Below are positions 26,301 through 33,975 of a stretch of 64,000 nt of DNA, piece after piece. A program made the translations under genes and the position numbers. The notes beneath the pieces were generated by a model. The model was given only the letters and a program-made list of their open reading frames with translations, made no database searches and had not been told where the DNA came from. Position 1 is the stretch's first letter; every line of letters starts with the position of its first letter. Source of the stretch: Bryobacterales bacterium KBS 96 (GTDB lineage Bacteria > Acidobacteriota > Terriglobia > Bryobacterales > Bryobacteraceae); contig KB906767.1 in the NCBI GenBank assembly GCA_000381625.1, forward strand, positions 2,706,629-2,770,628. The letters are read 5' to 3'.

Positions 26301-26683
26301 GCATCGGCCTGCACCGAGATTGCCTCCGTCACATTGCCAACTTCGAGTTTGACGTTGACGGTCACTTTTGAATCCACCGTGACGCCGACATTCGTCAGTA
26401 CAAATTTCTTAAATCCTTGCGCTACTCCCGATACCGAGTAATTGCCGATCGGAACGTTTGAAATGACGTAATTGCCGCTGGCATTGGAGGTCGCCGAACG
26501 GCTGAAATTCGTGCTGCTGTTTACCGCGGTGACGGTGGCACTGGGCACGACTGCCCCGGTCGAATCCAAAACGACACCCGAAATCTGCTGGTTGTTGGTG
26601 GACTGCGCCGAAAGGGGCATTACCGCGCAGGCTGCGATGAGCAAAATTCCCAAGCACGAGCACAAAAGTTCTCTAATGGACAC
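23360..26683 (-). CDS. Oar-like TonB-dependent receptor with carboxypeptidase-regulatory-like domain
   Basis: 1107 aa from a GTG at 26683. A signal peptide (SIRELLCSCLGILLIAACAV, cleavage near LSAQ) is followed by a Cna-B/carboxypeptidase-regulatory-like domain (about 33-115: ISGVVLDSTGAVVPSATVTA). The plug comes next (LNGRNFPQLLALIPGVSTTY), then a long barrel ending with the aromatic C-terminus RTLEFALRVRF. This domain order defines the Oar-like receptors common in Acidobacteria, which import unknown large nutrients, probably glycan-derived. The GTG has GGGAGG eight bases upstream, and a strong promoter fits the spacing. The longer open frame starting at 26788 is not needed. It diverges from asmA. 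Confidence 0.9.
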   Translation of the reverse strand: MSIRELLCSCLGILLIAACAVMPLSAQSTNNQQISGVVLDSTGAVVPSATVTAVNSSTNFSRSATSNASGNYVISNVPIGNYSVSGVAQGFKKFVLTNVGVTVDSKVTVNVKLEVGNVTEAISVQADAVRVEASSGQVGRLVTGQQATQLQLNGRNFPQLLALIPGVSTTYSSGFGLFGGYGVNNSGQSANGGRTDTFSWNLDGVDNKDNGGGGNNFVNINPDALAEFRVLTTNYSAEYGYSSGAVVNLALKSGTTQFHGIGYEYFRNNAIQARAFNAPTIPELRYNNFGWNLGGPIYIPKLFNTNKDKLFFFVGEDFKRLRQGAANTWTVPSVAQKNGDFSALPPSKWPLMPGTKTPYPNGIIPASQISPNSTRLLDNYPAPNFNGSGGNYVFNTVAPLNTNEYIYKVDYNMSSRNQFNVHYVRDYYTSTQDLTQLILYNRNIPGTNTAAQWTFVPNSTTVNIAQFSFSGNVIFEKTGIKANPLFINDFTRAGQGYTAPSLYNASNAIPTIGVSGYTTLTATPLNFNNFNRIFDWKDDFSKVIGNHSLKLGILIMRSRKNQDNVPAINGTFNFSPSAANTTGNPLADAVLGNFYTYTEASSLRQGWYRFWQVEPYIQDDWKATSRLTLNLGLRYQWVPPQYSALNNTTSFLPQYYDAAQAPTILRSNGAIVAGTGNPYNGLVLPGSGFPDAAIGRIPDSITGDPAVKALFHGLPQGLAHTDTGTWGPRFGFAYDLTGNDNTVLRGGYGIFYERLEGNYLFSAVNNPPFIQQALIYNGNVENPGGGALQNFPSTINNSHYLDMKVPRTMNWSLGIQRKLSRDTLLDVAYVGSSAANLSYQGDVNQLPLGTVQANPGVNSNALRPYLGYADIYQYITGANFIYNSLQVQLKKQMGNGGLINVAYTWSKGRTDANSYNYQPMDSYNLRGDWGPSSYNRNQIFVLSYVYPLPFWRTGQEWYKRAFGGWQLSGVTTLQSGLPLNVTVQGDVAGISASGSNQRPNLVGDVFSGTHGTQFLNSSAFAVPTAGTFGNLGAYAIFGPGTNNWDASLQKDFPLTERVHADFRTEFFDFPNHLSYATVATTLGSSNFGQVTGATDPRTLEFALRVRF

Positions 26684-26708
26684 AAAACCAACCTCCCTGT
26701 GTGGAAAA

Positions 26709-26737
26709 AGCCTAACTTGGAACGATTCAAGTGTCAA
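26709..26737 (-). promoter_or_regulatory. Sigma-70-type promoter of the Oar-like receptor
   Basis: On the minus strand a perfect -35 TTGACA (26737-26732) is followed by a 17-base spacer and a -10-like TAGGCT (26714-26709, three of six consensus bases). Transcription would start near 26702, giving a ~19-base leader that contains the GGGAGG ribosome site. The second Oar-like gene has the same -35 and spacing. Confidence 0.6.
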
Positions 26738-26863
26738 TATTCTAACTTCGACAATCGTGTAATCAGAATTTGTATGTGATTTATACAACTATCGCCAAGC
26801 AAAGGAGGCATACGGGATTGTTTTGCCTCAATCACTCATGCGCGGGCGTCTACAATTTAAACC

Positions 26864-29101
26864 ATGCGCCGCCGACTCCTCATTGTTGTGGCCGCTATCG
26901 TGGCCGTCATTATTGTCGTCCTGCTGATTCTGCCTTCGCTGATCGATGTCGATAAGTACCGTCCCCGCATCCAGGCCGAAGTGCAAACGAAGCTTGGCCG
27001 GCCAGTGACTCTTGGGAAACTCACACTGCACGTATTTCCGCTGTCCGTGGGAATCGCGGGCGTCACGATCGGCCAATCGCCCGGTTTCCCCTCACAGCGC
27101 CCGTTCGCAACAGCCAGTGACGTTTCCGCCAGCGTCGCATTCTGGTCGCTTGTGCGCGGCGAACCGCAAATTAAATCGGTCCAACTCACGCGGCCGCAGA
27201 TTGAGCTGATCCGGAACGCCGACGGCGTTTGGAATTATTCGAATGCCACGGCGCCCGCTCCCGCTCCGCCTGCGGCGCCTGCTCCGGCTCCGCCACCCTC
27301 GACCGGAAAGCAGCAACCGGCCGCTCCCACCCAGTTCACGTTGGACAAGCTTACGATCACCGATGGCCAGGTCGCCGTGACCGATCTGAAAACAAACCAG
27401 CCTCGCGCAGTGTACGACCACATTGACGCAAAGCTCACAAACTTCGCCCCAGGCCAGCCATTTAATCTAAATCTGGCCGCGCATCTACCCGGACAAGGCA
27501 AGCAACTACTCTCGTTCGACGCGAAAGTCGGACCGCTGCAAACCGGAAATACGGCGGCCACGCCGATCGATGGACATCTTTCTCTAGAGGAGGCTTCTCT
27601 GGCGAGTCTGGGACATTTCTTCTCGGGCGCCATTCCGAATAACACGGATGCCGTGATGTCCGGGAAAGCCGACCTGAAATCCCAGGGCAATTCGATCTCA
27701 TGCAAAGGCGATCTAAAGCTGGAGCAAGTGATGGTTCGAGGCTCGAAGATTAGCGATCCGATTCAGGCGAACTACGATCTCGCGATTACCCGGCCGCAGG
27801 ACCTCATACAGATCAAGTCGGGCGAACTCAAGCTCGGAACAGTCCCGGTATCGCTTTCCGGCGAGATCGATGCCGGAGCGACCCCTTCCAATCTCAACGT
27901 TCGTCTGAACACGCAAGGTGCATCGCTCGCCGATCTGGCCCGCCTCGCGGGCGCTTTCGGCCTTTCGCTGAGTCCCGGCACGCAAGTGAAAGGAACGCTG
28001 AATGCCGATGTGACGGCAAAAGGCCCCATGAACGATCCGCAGTTCCTTGGCTCCCTGCTGTTGAAGAATCTCGATATTAGTGGAGGCTCGTCCAACGTTC
28101 GCGTTCCCGATCTCAACATGCAATTGCACGGCGGAGCAACGATTACGGCAAGCAGCATTACCGCACAGGACATCGTGCTGAGCAACGTTCGGGCGGAAGG
28201 TAAGCTGGCGAACGGCGTGATTCAGCTATCGCCCTTAACGGCAAATCTCTTCGGCGGCACGGAAAATGGCACGTGGACGCTAGATACGCGGCCCGCGACT
28301 CCGTTGTGCTCGGTGAACGCGAAACTCACGGGCGTCGATACCAATCAGTTTCTGTCGGCAACCAGTTCACTGAAGAATACACTCTATGGAAGCTTGGCCG
28401 CCGATGGCAATCTGTCGTTCGCGCTCAGTTCCAGCACCGATCTGGCCCGCACTTTGAACGGAACCCTCGGCTTCAATGTCACCAATGGCGAACTGAAAAA
28501 TGTGAACATTTTGAAAGCGCTCTCCGCGGTTGGCAAGTTCACTGGATCAGCGGCGGCCCAAGGGCAATCGGGCACGCCGCTGAAGCGTTTGTCGGGCAAC
28601 CTGAATATTCGAAATGGTGTTGCGAATACAAACGATTTGATCGCCACTCTGAACGAAGGCTCTCTATCCGCAAAAGGGGCCCTCAATCTTGTGAATCAAG
28701 GCGTGAACATGCATATGACAGCCGTCCTCTCAAATGGGGTTAGCCAGCAGGTAGGCGGCTCCAAAATCGGCGGCTATCTCAATTCGGCGCTTGCCAACAA
28801 CAAGGGCGAACTGGTGATGCCGGTGCTCGTCACCGGAAACCTGTCGAACCCGACTTTTACTCCCGATGTAAACGCCATTGCAGAAATGAAGTTGAAGAAT
28901 CTTTTACCGACCAGCGGGGATCCGGGCAAACTATCAACCGGCATCATCGGCTCCGTTTTGGGCAACAAAACCGGAGGCTTGAATGGAGTGCTCGGCGCGA
29001 TTCAAGGCAAACAACCGGCAGGCAACAAACAACAGCAGCAGCAGCAGAATCCGATCGATTCGATCCTCGGTTCCTTCGGCAAGAAAAAGAAGAAGCAGTG
29101 A
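26864..29101 (+). CDS. AsmA-family outer membrane assembly/lipid-transport-like protein
   Basis: 745 aa. One N-terminal membrane anchor (about 4-24) is followed by the AsmA start motif (DVDKYRPRIQAEVQTKLGRP), the RPQIELIRNADGVWNY block and a Pro/Ala-rich linker (about 128-147). A long repeat-rich beta region continues (GTLNADVTAKGPMNDPQFLG and similar), then the C-terminal AsmA domain with LSGNLNIRNGVANTND. The end is a Gln-rich and Lys-rich tail (QQQQQQNPIDSILGSFGKKK). AsmA proteins span the periplasm from the inner membrane and are linked to phospholipid transport and outer membrane integrity. It converges on the DUF1572 gene, six bases apart. Confidence 0.9.
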   Translation: MRRRLLIVVAAIVAVIIVVLLILPSLIDVDKYRPRIQAEVQTKLGRPVTLGKLTLHVFPLSVGIAGVTIGQSPGFPSQRPFATASDVSASVAFWSLVRGEPQIKSVQLTRPQIELIRNADGVWNYSNATAPAPAPPAAPAPAPPPSTGKQQPAAPTQFTLDKLTITDGQVAVTDLKTNQPRAVYDHIDAKLTNFAPGQPFNLNLAAHLPGQGKQLLSFDAKVGPLQTGNTAATPIDGHLSLEEASLASLGHFFSGAIPNNTDAVMSGKADLKSQGNSISCKGDLKLEQVMVRGSKISDPIQANYDLAITRPQDLIQIKSGELKLGTVPVSLSGEIDAGATPSNLNVRLNTQGASLADLARLAGAFGLSLSPGTQVKGTLNADVTAKGPMNDPQFLGSLLLKNLDISGGSSNVRVPDLNMQLHGGATITASSITAQDIVLSNVRAEGKLANGVIQLSPLTANLFGGTENGTWTLDTRPATPLCSVNAKLTGVDTNQFLSATSSLKNTLYGSLAADGNLSFALSSSTDLARTLNGTLGFNVTNGELKNVNILKALSAVGKFTGSAAAQGQSGTPLKRLSGNLNIRNGVANTNDLIATLNEGSLSAKGALNLVNQGVNMHMTAVLSNGVSQQVGGSKIGGYLNSALANNKGELVMPVLVTGNLSNPTFTPDVNAIAEMKLKNLLPTSGDPGKLSTGIIGSVLGNKTGGLNGVLGAIQGKQPAGNKQQQQQQNPIDSILGSFGKKKKKQ

Positions 29102-29107
29102 TCGCGG

Positions 29108-29656
29108 TTATCGCTGGCTGGCCTCGCCCGCGGCGACTTTTGAATTGAATTGTGCGGACTGCCCGCGAGGCACGCTGAGGGATCTCCAGTTGCTGTGTTG
29201 GAGGTGCTTCGCGAGAAACACAATCTGACCGCAATGATAGGGATAGTGCGCAATCTGGCGATTCATCGCCTGCATCACGGAGTGCGCCTCGCCCCGGATT
29301 GTGACCGTCCGGTTCAAGTCGGCATCCGTGAGAGGTTCGAGCGCCGTAAACATGGCGTTCCAGCCCTCGTTCCACAGTTGCATCAAGGCTTCGCGCGTCG
29401 CCGGCGGCTCAACAAACTCGTTATCGCGATTGCGGTCCGGCTTCTCGCCATCGGTCGTGAGGAAATCCGTCCAACGTGAACGCATGTTGCCCGCCATGTG
29501 CTTCATGATTACCGCAATCGAGTTCATCTCCTCATCGAGCGTTGTGAAGAGTTGCTCGTCACTCACCTGGTCGATGGCGCTCTCGGCCAATTTTTTGTAG
29601 TAACGGAAAAGAGCCAGTGAGTCTTCAAGATAAGAAGTAGTGAATTTGAGAGCCAT
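29108..29656 (-). CDS. DUF1572/DinB-superfamily protein
   Basis: 182 aa. A four-helix DinB-like bundle with the metal-binding histidine pattern of the superfamily: MKHMAGNMRSRW near 51-62 and QIAHYPYHCGQIVFLAKHL near 133-151 (HxxxH). Features such as ESAIDQVSDEQLFTTLDEEM-NSIAVIMKH identify DUF1572. DinB-type proteins are often thiol-dependent metalloenzymes or transferases, but this subfamily has no known reaction. It lies 12 bases downstream of kdgD on the same strand and may share its transcript by position only. Confidence 0.85.
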   Translation of the reverse strand: MALKFTTSYLEDSLALFRYYKKLAESAIDQVSDEQLFTTLDEEMNSIAVIMKHMAGNMRSRWTDFLTTDGEKPDRNRDNEFVEPPATREALMQLWNEGWNAMFTALEPLTDADLNRTVTIRGEAHSVMQAMNRQIAHYPYHCGQIVFLAKHLQHSNWRSLSVPRGQSAQFNSKVAAGEASQR

Positions 29657-29668
29657 ATCAACATTCTT

Positions 29669-30604
29669 TCACCGGCTTTGCCGAGCCGCACCCGTCGGAA
29701 TTCTGAATTCCTTGTACACTTCCATCAGCTTCCGAATGTCTTCAATATCTTTAGGCCGGCAGTTCATCAGGGGCGGCCGAACCGGCCCCGCTGGGATGCC
29801 GAGGATCTCCATCGCCGCTTTCATCGCAGCCACTTCGTAACCGCGGGAGCGCTCTCGAATGGCATAGAGCGGATGAACATATCGTTCCATCAACTCGTTC
29901 AGCTTCGCAAAGTCGCCCTGGGCGCCCGCATCCGCCAGCGCCAGCGAAAGGCGCGGCGCGATGTTCGAAATGCTCGACGTGTACGCCTGCACGCCGATGG
30001 AGAAGTAGCCCGGCACGCAATCATCTCCCAGGCCGCCAAGCCATGCCAACCGGTCGCCATTATGGTTCATGATGCGCTGGTATTTGCGGATATCCCCTTG
30101 TCCATCTTTCCAGGCGACCAGCGTCGGAACGCGGTCGGCAAGCCGCGCCACCATTTCTGGCGTAAAGACCGCCCATCCGCGGCTGTAGACCATCAACGGA
30201 AGCGGAGTGGCGGCGCCAATCGCTTCGTAATAGGCAAATAGTCCTTCTTCAGGCGCATCCGAATAATACGGCGGAAGAGCGAGGATGCACTCTGCCCCAG
30301 CCTTCTCCGCGCGCCGCGCGATGCCGGCGCCCATCAAGGCATTGAAACCGACGCCGGCGACGACCGGCATGCGGCCGGCGACGGCGCGCACAGTCGTCGC
30401 AACGACAAGTTCTATTTCGTCAATCGAGAGCGAATACAACTCACCCGTTCCGCCTGCCGCCACCATCGCGCAAAACGGATAAGCGGCCATTTCGTCCACG
30501 TTGCGCGCGAGCGCATCCAAATCGAGAGAAAGATCGCGCCGGAAAGGCGTAACCGGGAAACCAAAAACGCCGCGAAGCCGCGACGCAAAAGCGCGAGGAG
30601 TCAC
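29669..30604 (-). CDS. kdgD: 5-dehydro-4-deoxyglucarate dehydratase (DapA/NAL superfamily)
   Basis: 311 aa from the GTG at 30604. A DHDPS-type TIM barrel: GVFGFPVTPF (12-21), AAGGTGELYSLS (49-60), the Schiff-base lysine K166 in LVAWKDGQGD and tyrosine Y140 in LMVYSRGWAVF. KDGDH family members converts 5-dehydro-4-deoxy-D-glucarate to 2,5-dioxopentanoate. The gene follows glucarate dehydratase, whose product is its substrate, which strongly supports the call. A TTG at 30658 would extend the protein by 18 residues and overlap gudD by 28 bases, but it has no ribosome site, and the GTG start matches family length. Confidence 0.87.
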   Translation of the reverse strand: MTPRAFASRLRGVFGFPVTPFRRDLSLDLDALARNVDEMAAYPFCAMVAAGGTGELYSLSIDEIELVVATTVRAVAGRMPVVAGVGFNALMGAGIARRAEKAGAECILALPPYYSDAPEEGLFAYYEAIGAATPLPLMVYSRGWAVFTPEMVARLADRVPTLVAWKDGQGDIRKYQRIMNHNGDRLAWLGGLGDDCVPGYFSIGVQAYTSSISNIAPRLSLALADAGAQGDFAKLNELMERYVHPLYAIRERSRGYEVAAMKAAMEILGIPAGPVRPPLMNCRPKDIEDIRKLMEVYKEFRIPTGAARQSR

Positions 30605-30630
30605 GTGCTCAGTATATAGAGATGCTCCGT

Positions 30631-31941
30631 TTACCAGCGCGGCAGCACTCGTTTCCAATTCGGATCTACGTGCTTGCGCATTTCCGCTTCATCGTCGCGT
30701 TTGCGGAATGGAACCTTCTCGTAACGCTCGCGCCCTCTGGCGAGCTGGTCGTAATCGAGTTCCACGCCAAGGCCGGGTTTGTCCGGAATCTCAACGGCGC
30801 CGTCCACGAATTGAATGCGGCCTCCTGCAACAATTTCATCCTTTGCGGTCTGCCAAGGATAGTGCGTATCGCAGGCATAGGTCAGATTCGGACAAGCGGC
30901 GGCAACATGCGTCATCGCCATGAGACTCACGCCCAGGTGGCTGTTCGAATGCATCGAGAGCCCCATGCCCAACACTCCACAAAGATGCGAAAGATACTGC
31001 ACCTGCCGCATTCCGCCCCAATAGTGGGGATCGGACAAAACAATCTGCACGGCATCGAGGGCTTTCGCTTCGGGAACCGCCGCAAAAGAAGTCACTGCCA
31101 CGTTGCTCGCGAGAGGCGTATCGATTCCTTTGGCGAGAAGTCTCCGCCGGACTTCGCTCATGCCTGCCAGTCCCGGGCAGGGATCTTCCAAATAGCCTCC
31201 GCCTGCAAGTTCTTCGCGCAACAATTCGCCGATACTCACCGAAGTATCCACCGACCACGCGCAGTTCGGGTCGATGCGCAGGGGAACGCCGCCACCGAAT
31301 TCACGCCGCAGCGCGCGGATGGTTTCAATCTCGACCGGCGGATCGAGAACGCCGCCTTTTAGTTTAATTTCGCGAAAACCATATTGAGCGATCATCTGCC
31401 GGCATTCGCGCACGGCAGATGGCGCATCGAGCACTTCGCCATATTCATCGGCATACGCGCCGTCGCCGCCTCCGCCTGCGTGCTTGTAAAACAAGTAAGC
31501 CGAAAAACTCACGCGATTACGCACCCGGCCGCCAATCACGTCGCACACCGGTTTGCCGGTCGCTTTGCCAATGATGTCAAGGCAGGCAATTTCAATCGCG
31601 GCGAACGTCCGGTTATGGCGATCCAGTGGATTCTCACCGGGCACTAACCACTCCTGGCTGCGTCCGCCGGGCACGCCGGCATCGGCGACAGCCTCTCTAT
31701 TAATATCGCCGTAGAGACCCGCAAGTTGAAACGGGTCCATGCCGACCACTCGGCCACGTATATCTTCGAGCGCGGCACGGGGTCTCTCGCCGCCGTAAGT
31801 TTCACTCACACCGCGGACGCCGTCGTCGGTTTCAAGCTCAACGATTGTACGCAAAGCCCATGGCGCGTGAAGACCGTAGGAACTGCGCAGAGGCGGATCG
31901 GCGATGGCGATGGAGTGTAGCGTGAGAGCGGAGATTTTCAT
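30631..31941 (-). CDS. gudD: Glucarate dehydratase-like enolase-superfamily enzyme
   Basis: 436 aa. Enolase-superfamily acid-sugar dehydratase. The lid/cap domain (1-130) precedes the barrel: REIKLKGG (the K-x-K base), RIDPN (metal aspartate), YLEDPCPG (metal glutamate), LASNVAVTSF and MHSNSHLGVS (the catalytic histidine), with PYYW-like PHYWGG before it. These match glucarate dehydratase, which forms 5-dehydro-4-deoxyglucarate. It is followed directly by the dehydratase acting on that product, so the two form the core of D-glucarate (or galactarate) catabolism to 2-oxoglutarate semialdehyde. No transporter or 2,5-dioxopentanoate dehydrogenase gene is next to it. Confidence 0.9.
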   Translation of the reverse strand: MKISALTLHSIAIADPPLRSSYGLHAPWALRTIVELETDDGVRGVSETYGGERPRAALEDIRGRVVGMDPFQLAGLYGDINREAVADAGVPGGRSQEWLVPGENPLDRHNRTFAAIEIACLDIIGKATGKPVCDVIGGRVRNRVSFSAYLFYKHAGGGGDGAYADEYGEVLDAPSAVRECRQMIAQYGFREIKLKGGVLDPPVEIETIRALRREFGGGVPLRIDPNCAWSVDTSVSIGELLREELAGGGYLEDPCPGLAGMSEVRRRLLAKGIDTPLASNVAVTSFAAVPEAKALDAVQIVLSDPHYWGGMRQVQYLSHLCGVLGMGLSMHSNSHLGVSLMAMTHVAAACPNLTYACDTHYPWQTAKDEIVAGGRIQFVDGAVEIPDKPGLGVELDYDQLARGRERYEKVPFRKRDDEAEMRKHVDPNWKRVLPRW

Positions 31942-31956
31942 GGGTGATTACGGTGC

Positions 31957-31987
31957 GGTCCGCACCCTCACGATCGCGGTTCAGTGC
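31957..31987 (+). repeat. Second interspersed repeat family, copy 1
   Basis: A 31-base segment matching 33796-33826 at 25 of 31 positions (core TCCGC-CCCT-ACG-TCGCGGTT). It contains a 7+7 inverted repeat around one base, GGTGCGG-T-CCGCACC (31952-31966). It lies upstream of gudD, between divergently transcribed genes. Confidence 0.5.
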
Positions 31988-32074
31988 TGGCGAAGAAGCG
32001 GATGCCGGACTGCGACCAGCCTATCATCGGCTGTTGATTCAACTTTCAAGCACCGCCACTGGAATAATGTGTGA

Positions 32075-33745
32075 ATGAAAGTTCTCGCACTTCTTGCGGC
32101 AGGAGCGATGCTCGCCAGCGCACAATCGCCATTCAACCAGCTCGTAGATCAATATTTCAACGAGCACTTCGAGTTCGCGCCTTCCGAAGCGACCAGCGAC
32201 GGATTCCACCAGTACGATTCCAAACTGGAGGATTATTCGGAGCGCTCGATTCGCGCCGAAGTCGCGATGGATCGCAAGTATCTCGCGAAATTCGAGAGCA
32301 TACCCCGATCCGACGACCGCGATTTGATGCTCTCCCGTATCCGGGCGGAGCTTCTGGCGACCGACGATATCCGAAGCTGGGAAAGGGATCCAGACGGCTA
32401 TTCGAGCGGGGTGACCGCCAGTATTTTTTCGCTCATCAGCCGCGAGTTTGCGCCGCCGGAGGCACGGCTCAAAAGCGTTATCGCTCGCGAGAAACTGATT
32501 CCCCGAGTCTTCGTTGAGGCGCGTGCAAATCTGAAGAACCCGCCGCGGATTTATACGGAAGTTGCACTTGAGCAACTGCCCGGTATCGAGAGCTTCTTTC
32601 AGAGCGACGTTCCGGACGCTTTCTCAGACGTTAAGGACCGGCGATTGCTTGCGGAATTCAAAAGCGCCAACGCGGCTGTAATTTCCGCGCTCCGGAGTTA
32701 TCAGCAGTTCCTTAAAACGGATCTGCTGCCGCGCTCTCACGGCGATTTCCGCATTGGCGCTGAAAATTACCGCAAGAAACTTCTTTACGAGGAGATGGTC
32801 GACATCCCGCTCGACCGGTTGCTGAAAATTGGATATGACGACCTGCATCGGAACCAGAGGGAGCTTGCCGCGGTCGCAAAGCAGATCGATGCCACAAAAA
32901 CACCGCAACAGATTGCGGAAGATTTGGAGAAAGATCATCCCGCGCCGGACCAACTGCTGCAGTCCTTTCGCGACACATTCTCGAGCCTGAAAGATTTCAT
33001 CCAATCGAAGCACATCATCAAAATTCCTCCGGCCCCGGCGCCTACCGTTGAAGAAACGCCTCCCTTCATGCGGGCCCTCACCACTGCCTCCATGGACACT
33101 CCCGGACCTTACGAGAAGGTTTCCACCGAGGCATTTTTCAACGTCACGTTACCCGGGAAGAACTGGCCCGCCCGGCGCATCCAGCAATTCATGACGGCGT
33201 TTAACCGCGGCACCATCGTAAGCACGGCGATACACGAAGCCTACCCCGGGCATTACGTCCAGCTCCTGTGGTTCAAGCAAGCGCCTTCCAAGGTCCGCAA
33301 GTTGACAATGTGCGGTTCGAACGTGGAGGGATGGGCGCACTACACCGAACAGATGATGCTCGACGAAGGCTATGGCAACCATGATCCGAAACTGCGCCTG
33401 GGACAACTGTTAGATGCTCTGCTCCGCAATTGCCGCTACATCGTAGGAATCGAGATGCACACCGGCAAGATGACTTACAAGCAAGGCATCGATTTCTTCG
33501 AAAAGCAAGGCTACATGTCGCGCGACTACGCCGAGCGCGAGACGAAGCGCGGCACAAGCGATCCGACGTACCTCGTCTACACTCTAGGCAAACTTGAGAT
33601 CCTGAAATTGCGCCACGATTATCACGAGAACGCGGGCGCGGCTTTCAATCTCGAACAGTTCCATGACGATTTCGTGAAGCAGGGCGGCATACCGATCAAG
33701 ATCATCCGCAAGCAGATGCTTGGCAACGACTCGCCGGCATTATAG
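32075..33745 (+). CDS. Secreted DUF885-family peptidase-like protein
   Basis: 556 aa. A short signal peptide (MKVLALLAAGAMLASA, then QSPF) leads to a helical DUF885 protein. The family metal motif HEAYPGHYVQ is at 387-396 (H387, E388, H393), and a downstream glutamate in NVEGWAHYTEQMM fits the third ligand region, as in M3/M32-like gluzincin relatives. The C-terminal block GTSDPTYLVYTLGKLEILKL is typical. DUF885 proteins are predicted metallo-carboxypeptidases of the periplasm. The start has only a weak GGAA upstream. The gene stands alone, divergent from gudD. Confidence 0.87.
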   Translation: MKVLALLAAGAMLASAQSPFNQLVDQYFNEHFEFAPSEATSDGFHQYDSKLEDYSERSIRAEVAMDRKYLAKFESIPRSDDRDLMLSRIRAELLATDDIRSWERDPDGYSSGVTASIFSLISREFAPPEARLKSVIAREKLIPRVFVEARANLKNPPRIYTEVALEQLPGIESFFQSDVPDAFSDVKDRRLLAEFKSANAAVISALRSYQQFLKTDLLPRSHGDFRIGAENYRKKLLYEEMVDIPLDRLLKIGYDDLHRNQRELAAVAKQIDATKTPQQIAEDLEKDHPAPDQLLQSFRDTFSSLKDFIQSKHIIKIPPAPAPTVEETPPFMRALTTASMDTPGPYEKVSTEAFFNVTLPGKNWPARRIQQFMTAFNRGTIVSTAIHEAYPGHYVQLLWFKQAPSKVRKLTMCGSNVEGWAHYTEQMMLDEGYGNHDPKLRLGQLLDALLRNCRYIVGIEMHTGKMTYKQGIDFFEKQGYMSRDYAERETKRGTSDPTYLVYTLGKLEILKLRHDYHENAGAAFNLEQFHDDFVKQGGIPIKIIRKQMLGNDSPAL

Positions 33746-33795
33746 AGGCGCGCAGCGGGTATTTCTACCCGAGGAGCCGCTCGTTGCGTTGAAGA

Positions 33796-33826
33796 CGTCC
33801 GCTCCCTGACGGTCGCGGTTAGGTGC
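33796..33826 (+). repeat. Second interspersed repeat family, copy 2
   Basis: A 31-base match to 31957-31987 (25 of 31). Here CCGCTCCCTGACGGTCGCGG has CCGC/GCGG ends able to pair, with partial pairing inside. It lies in the gap after the DUF885 gene, 31 bases before the cloverleaf-like repeat copy 2. Confidence 0.5.
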
Positions 33827-33857
33827 AGGTAACCGGGCGTTACACGGCCTCCGGAAA

Positions 33858-33931
33858 ACCCGCTCGCTCACGCGAGGCGGCTCTGAGTGGAGGCAACCGG
33901 AAACAGAGCCGCCGCACGTGAGTGCGCGGGT
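33858..33931 (+). repeat. Cloverleaf-like interspersed repeat, copy 2
   Basis: The best-preserved of three copies. The outer ends ACCCGC and GCGGGT pair. Inside lie the left hairpin CTCGC-TCAC-GCGAG, the central ten-base stem GGCGGCTCTG against CAGAGCCGCC with an 18-base loop, and the right hairpin CGCAC-GTGA-GTGCG. The element sits between convergent stops of the DUF885 and phosphodiesterase genes, so it may also end transcription from both sides. Confidence 0.88.
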
Positions 33932-33975
33932 CGAAGGGCGTCTTCGTCACCTTTGGTGGCCAGGGCCATGGGCAC

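Noticed and set aside
33746-33975. CRISPR array or tandem repeat after the DUF885 gene
   Set aside because: The repeats are two different single units, not regularly spaced copies with spacers.
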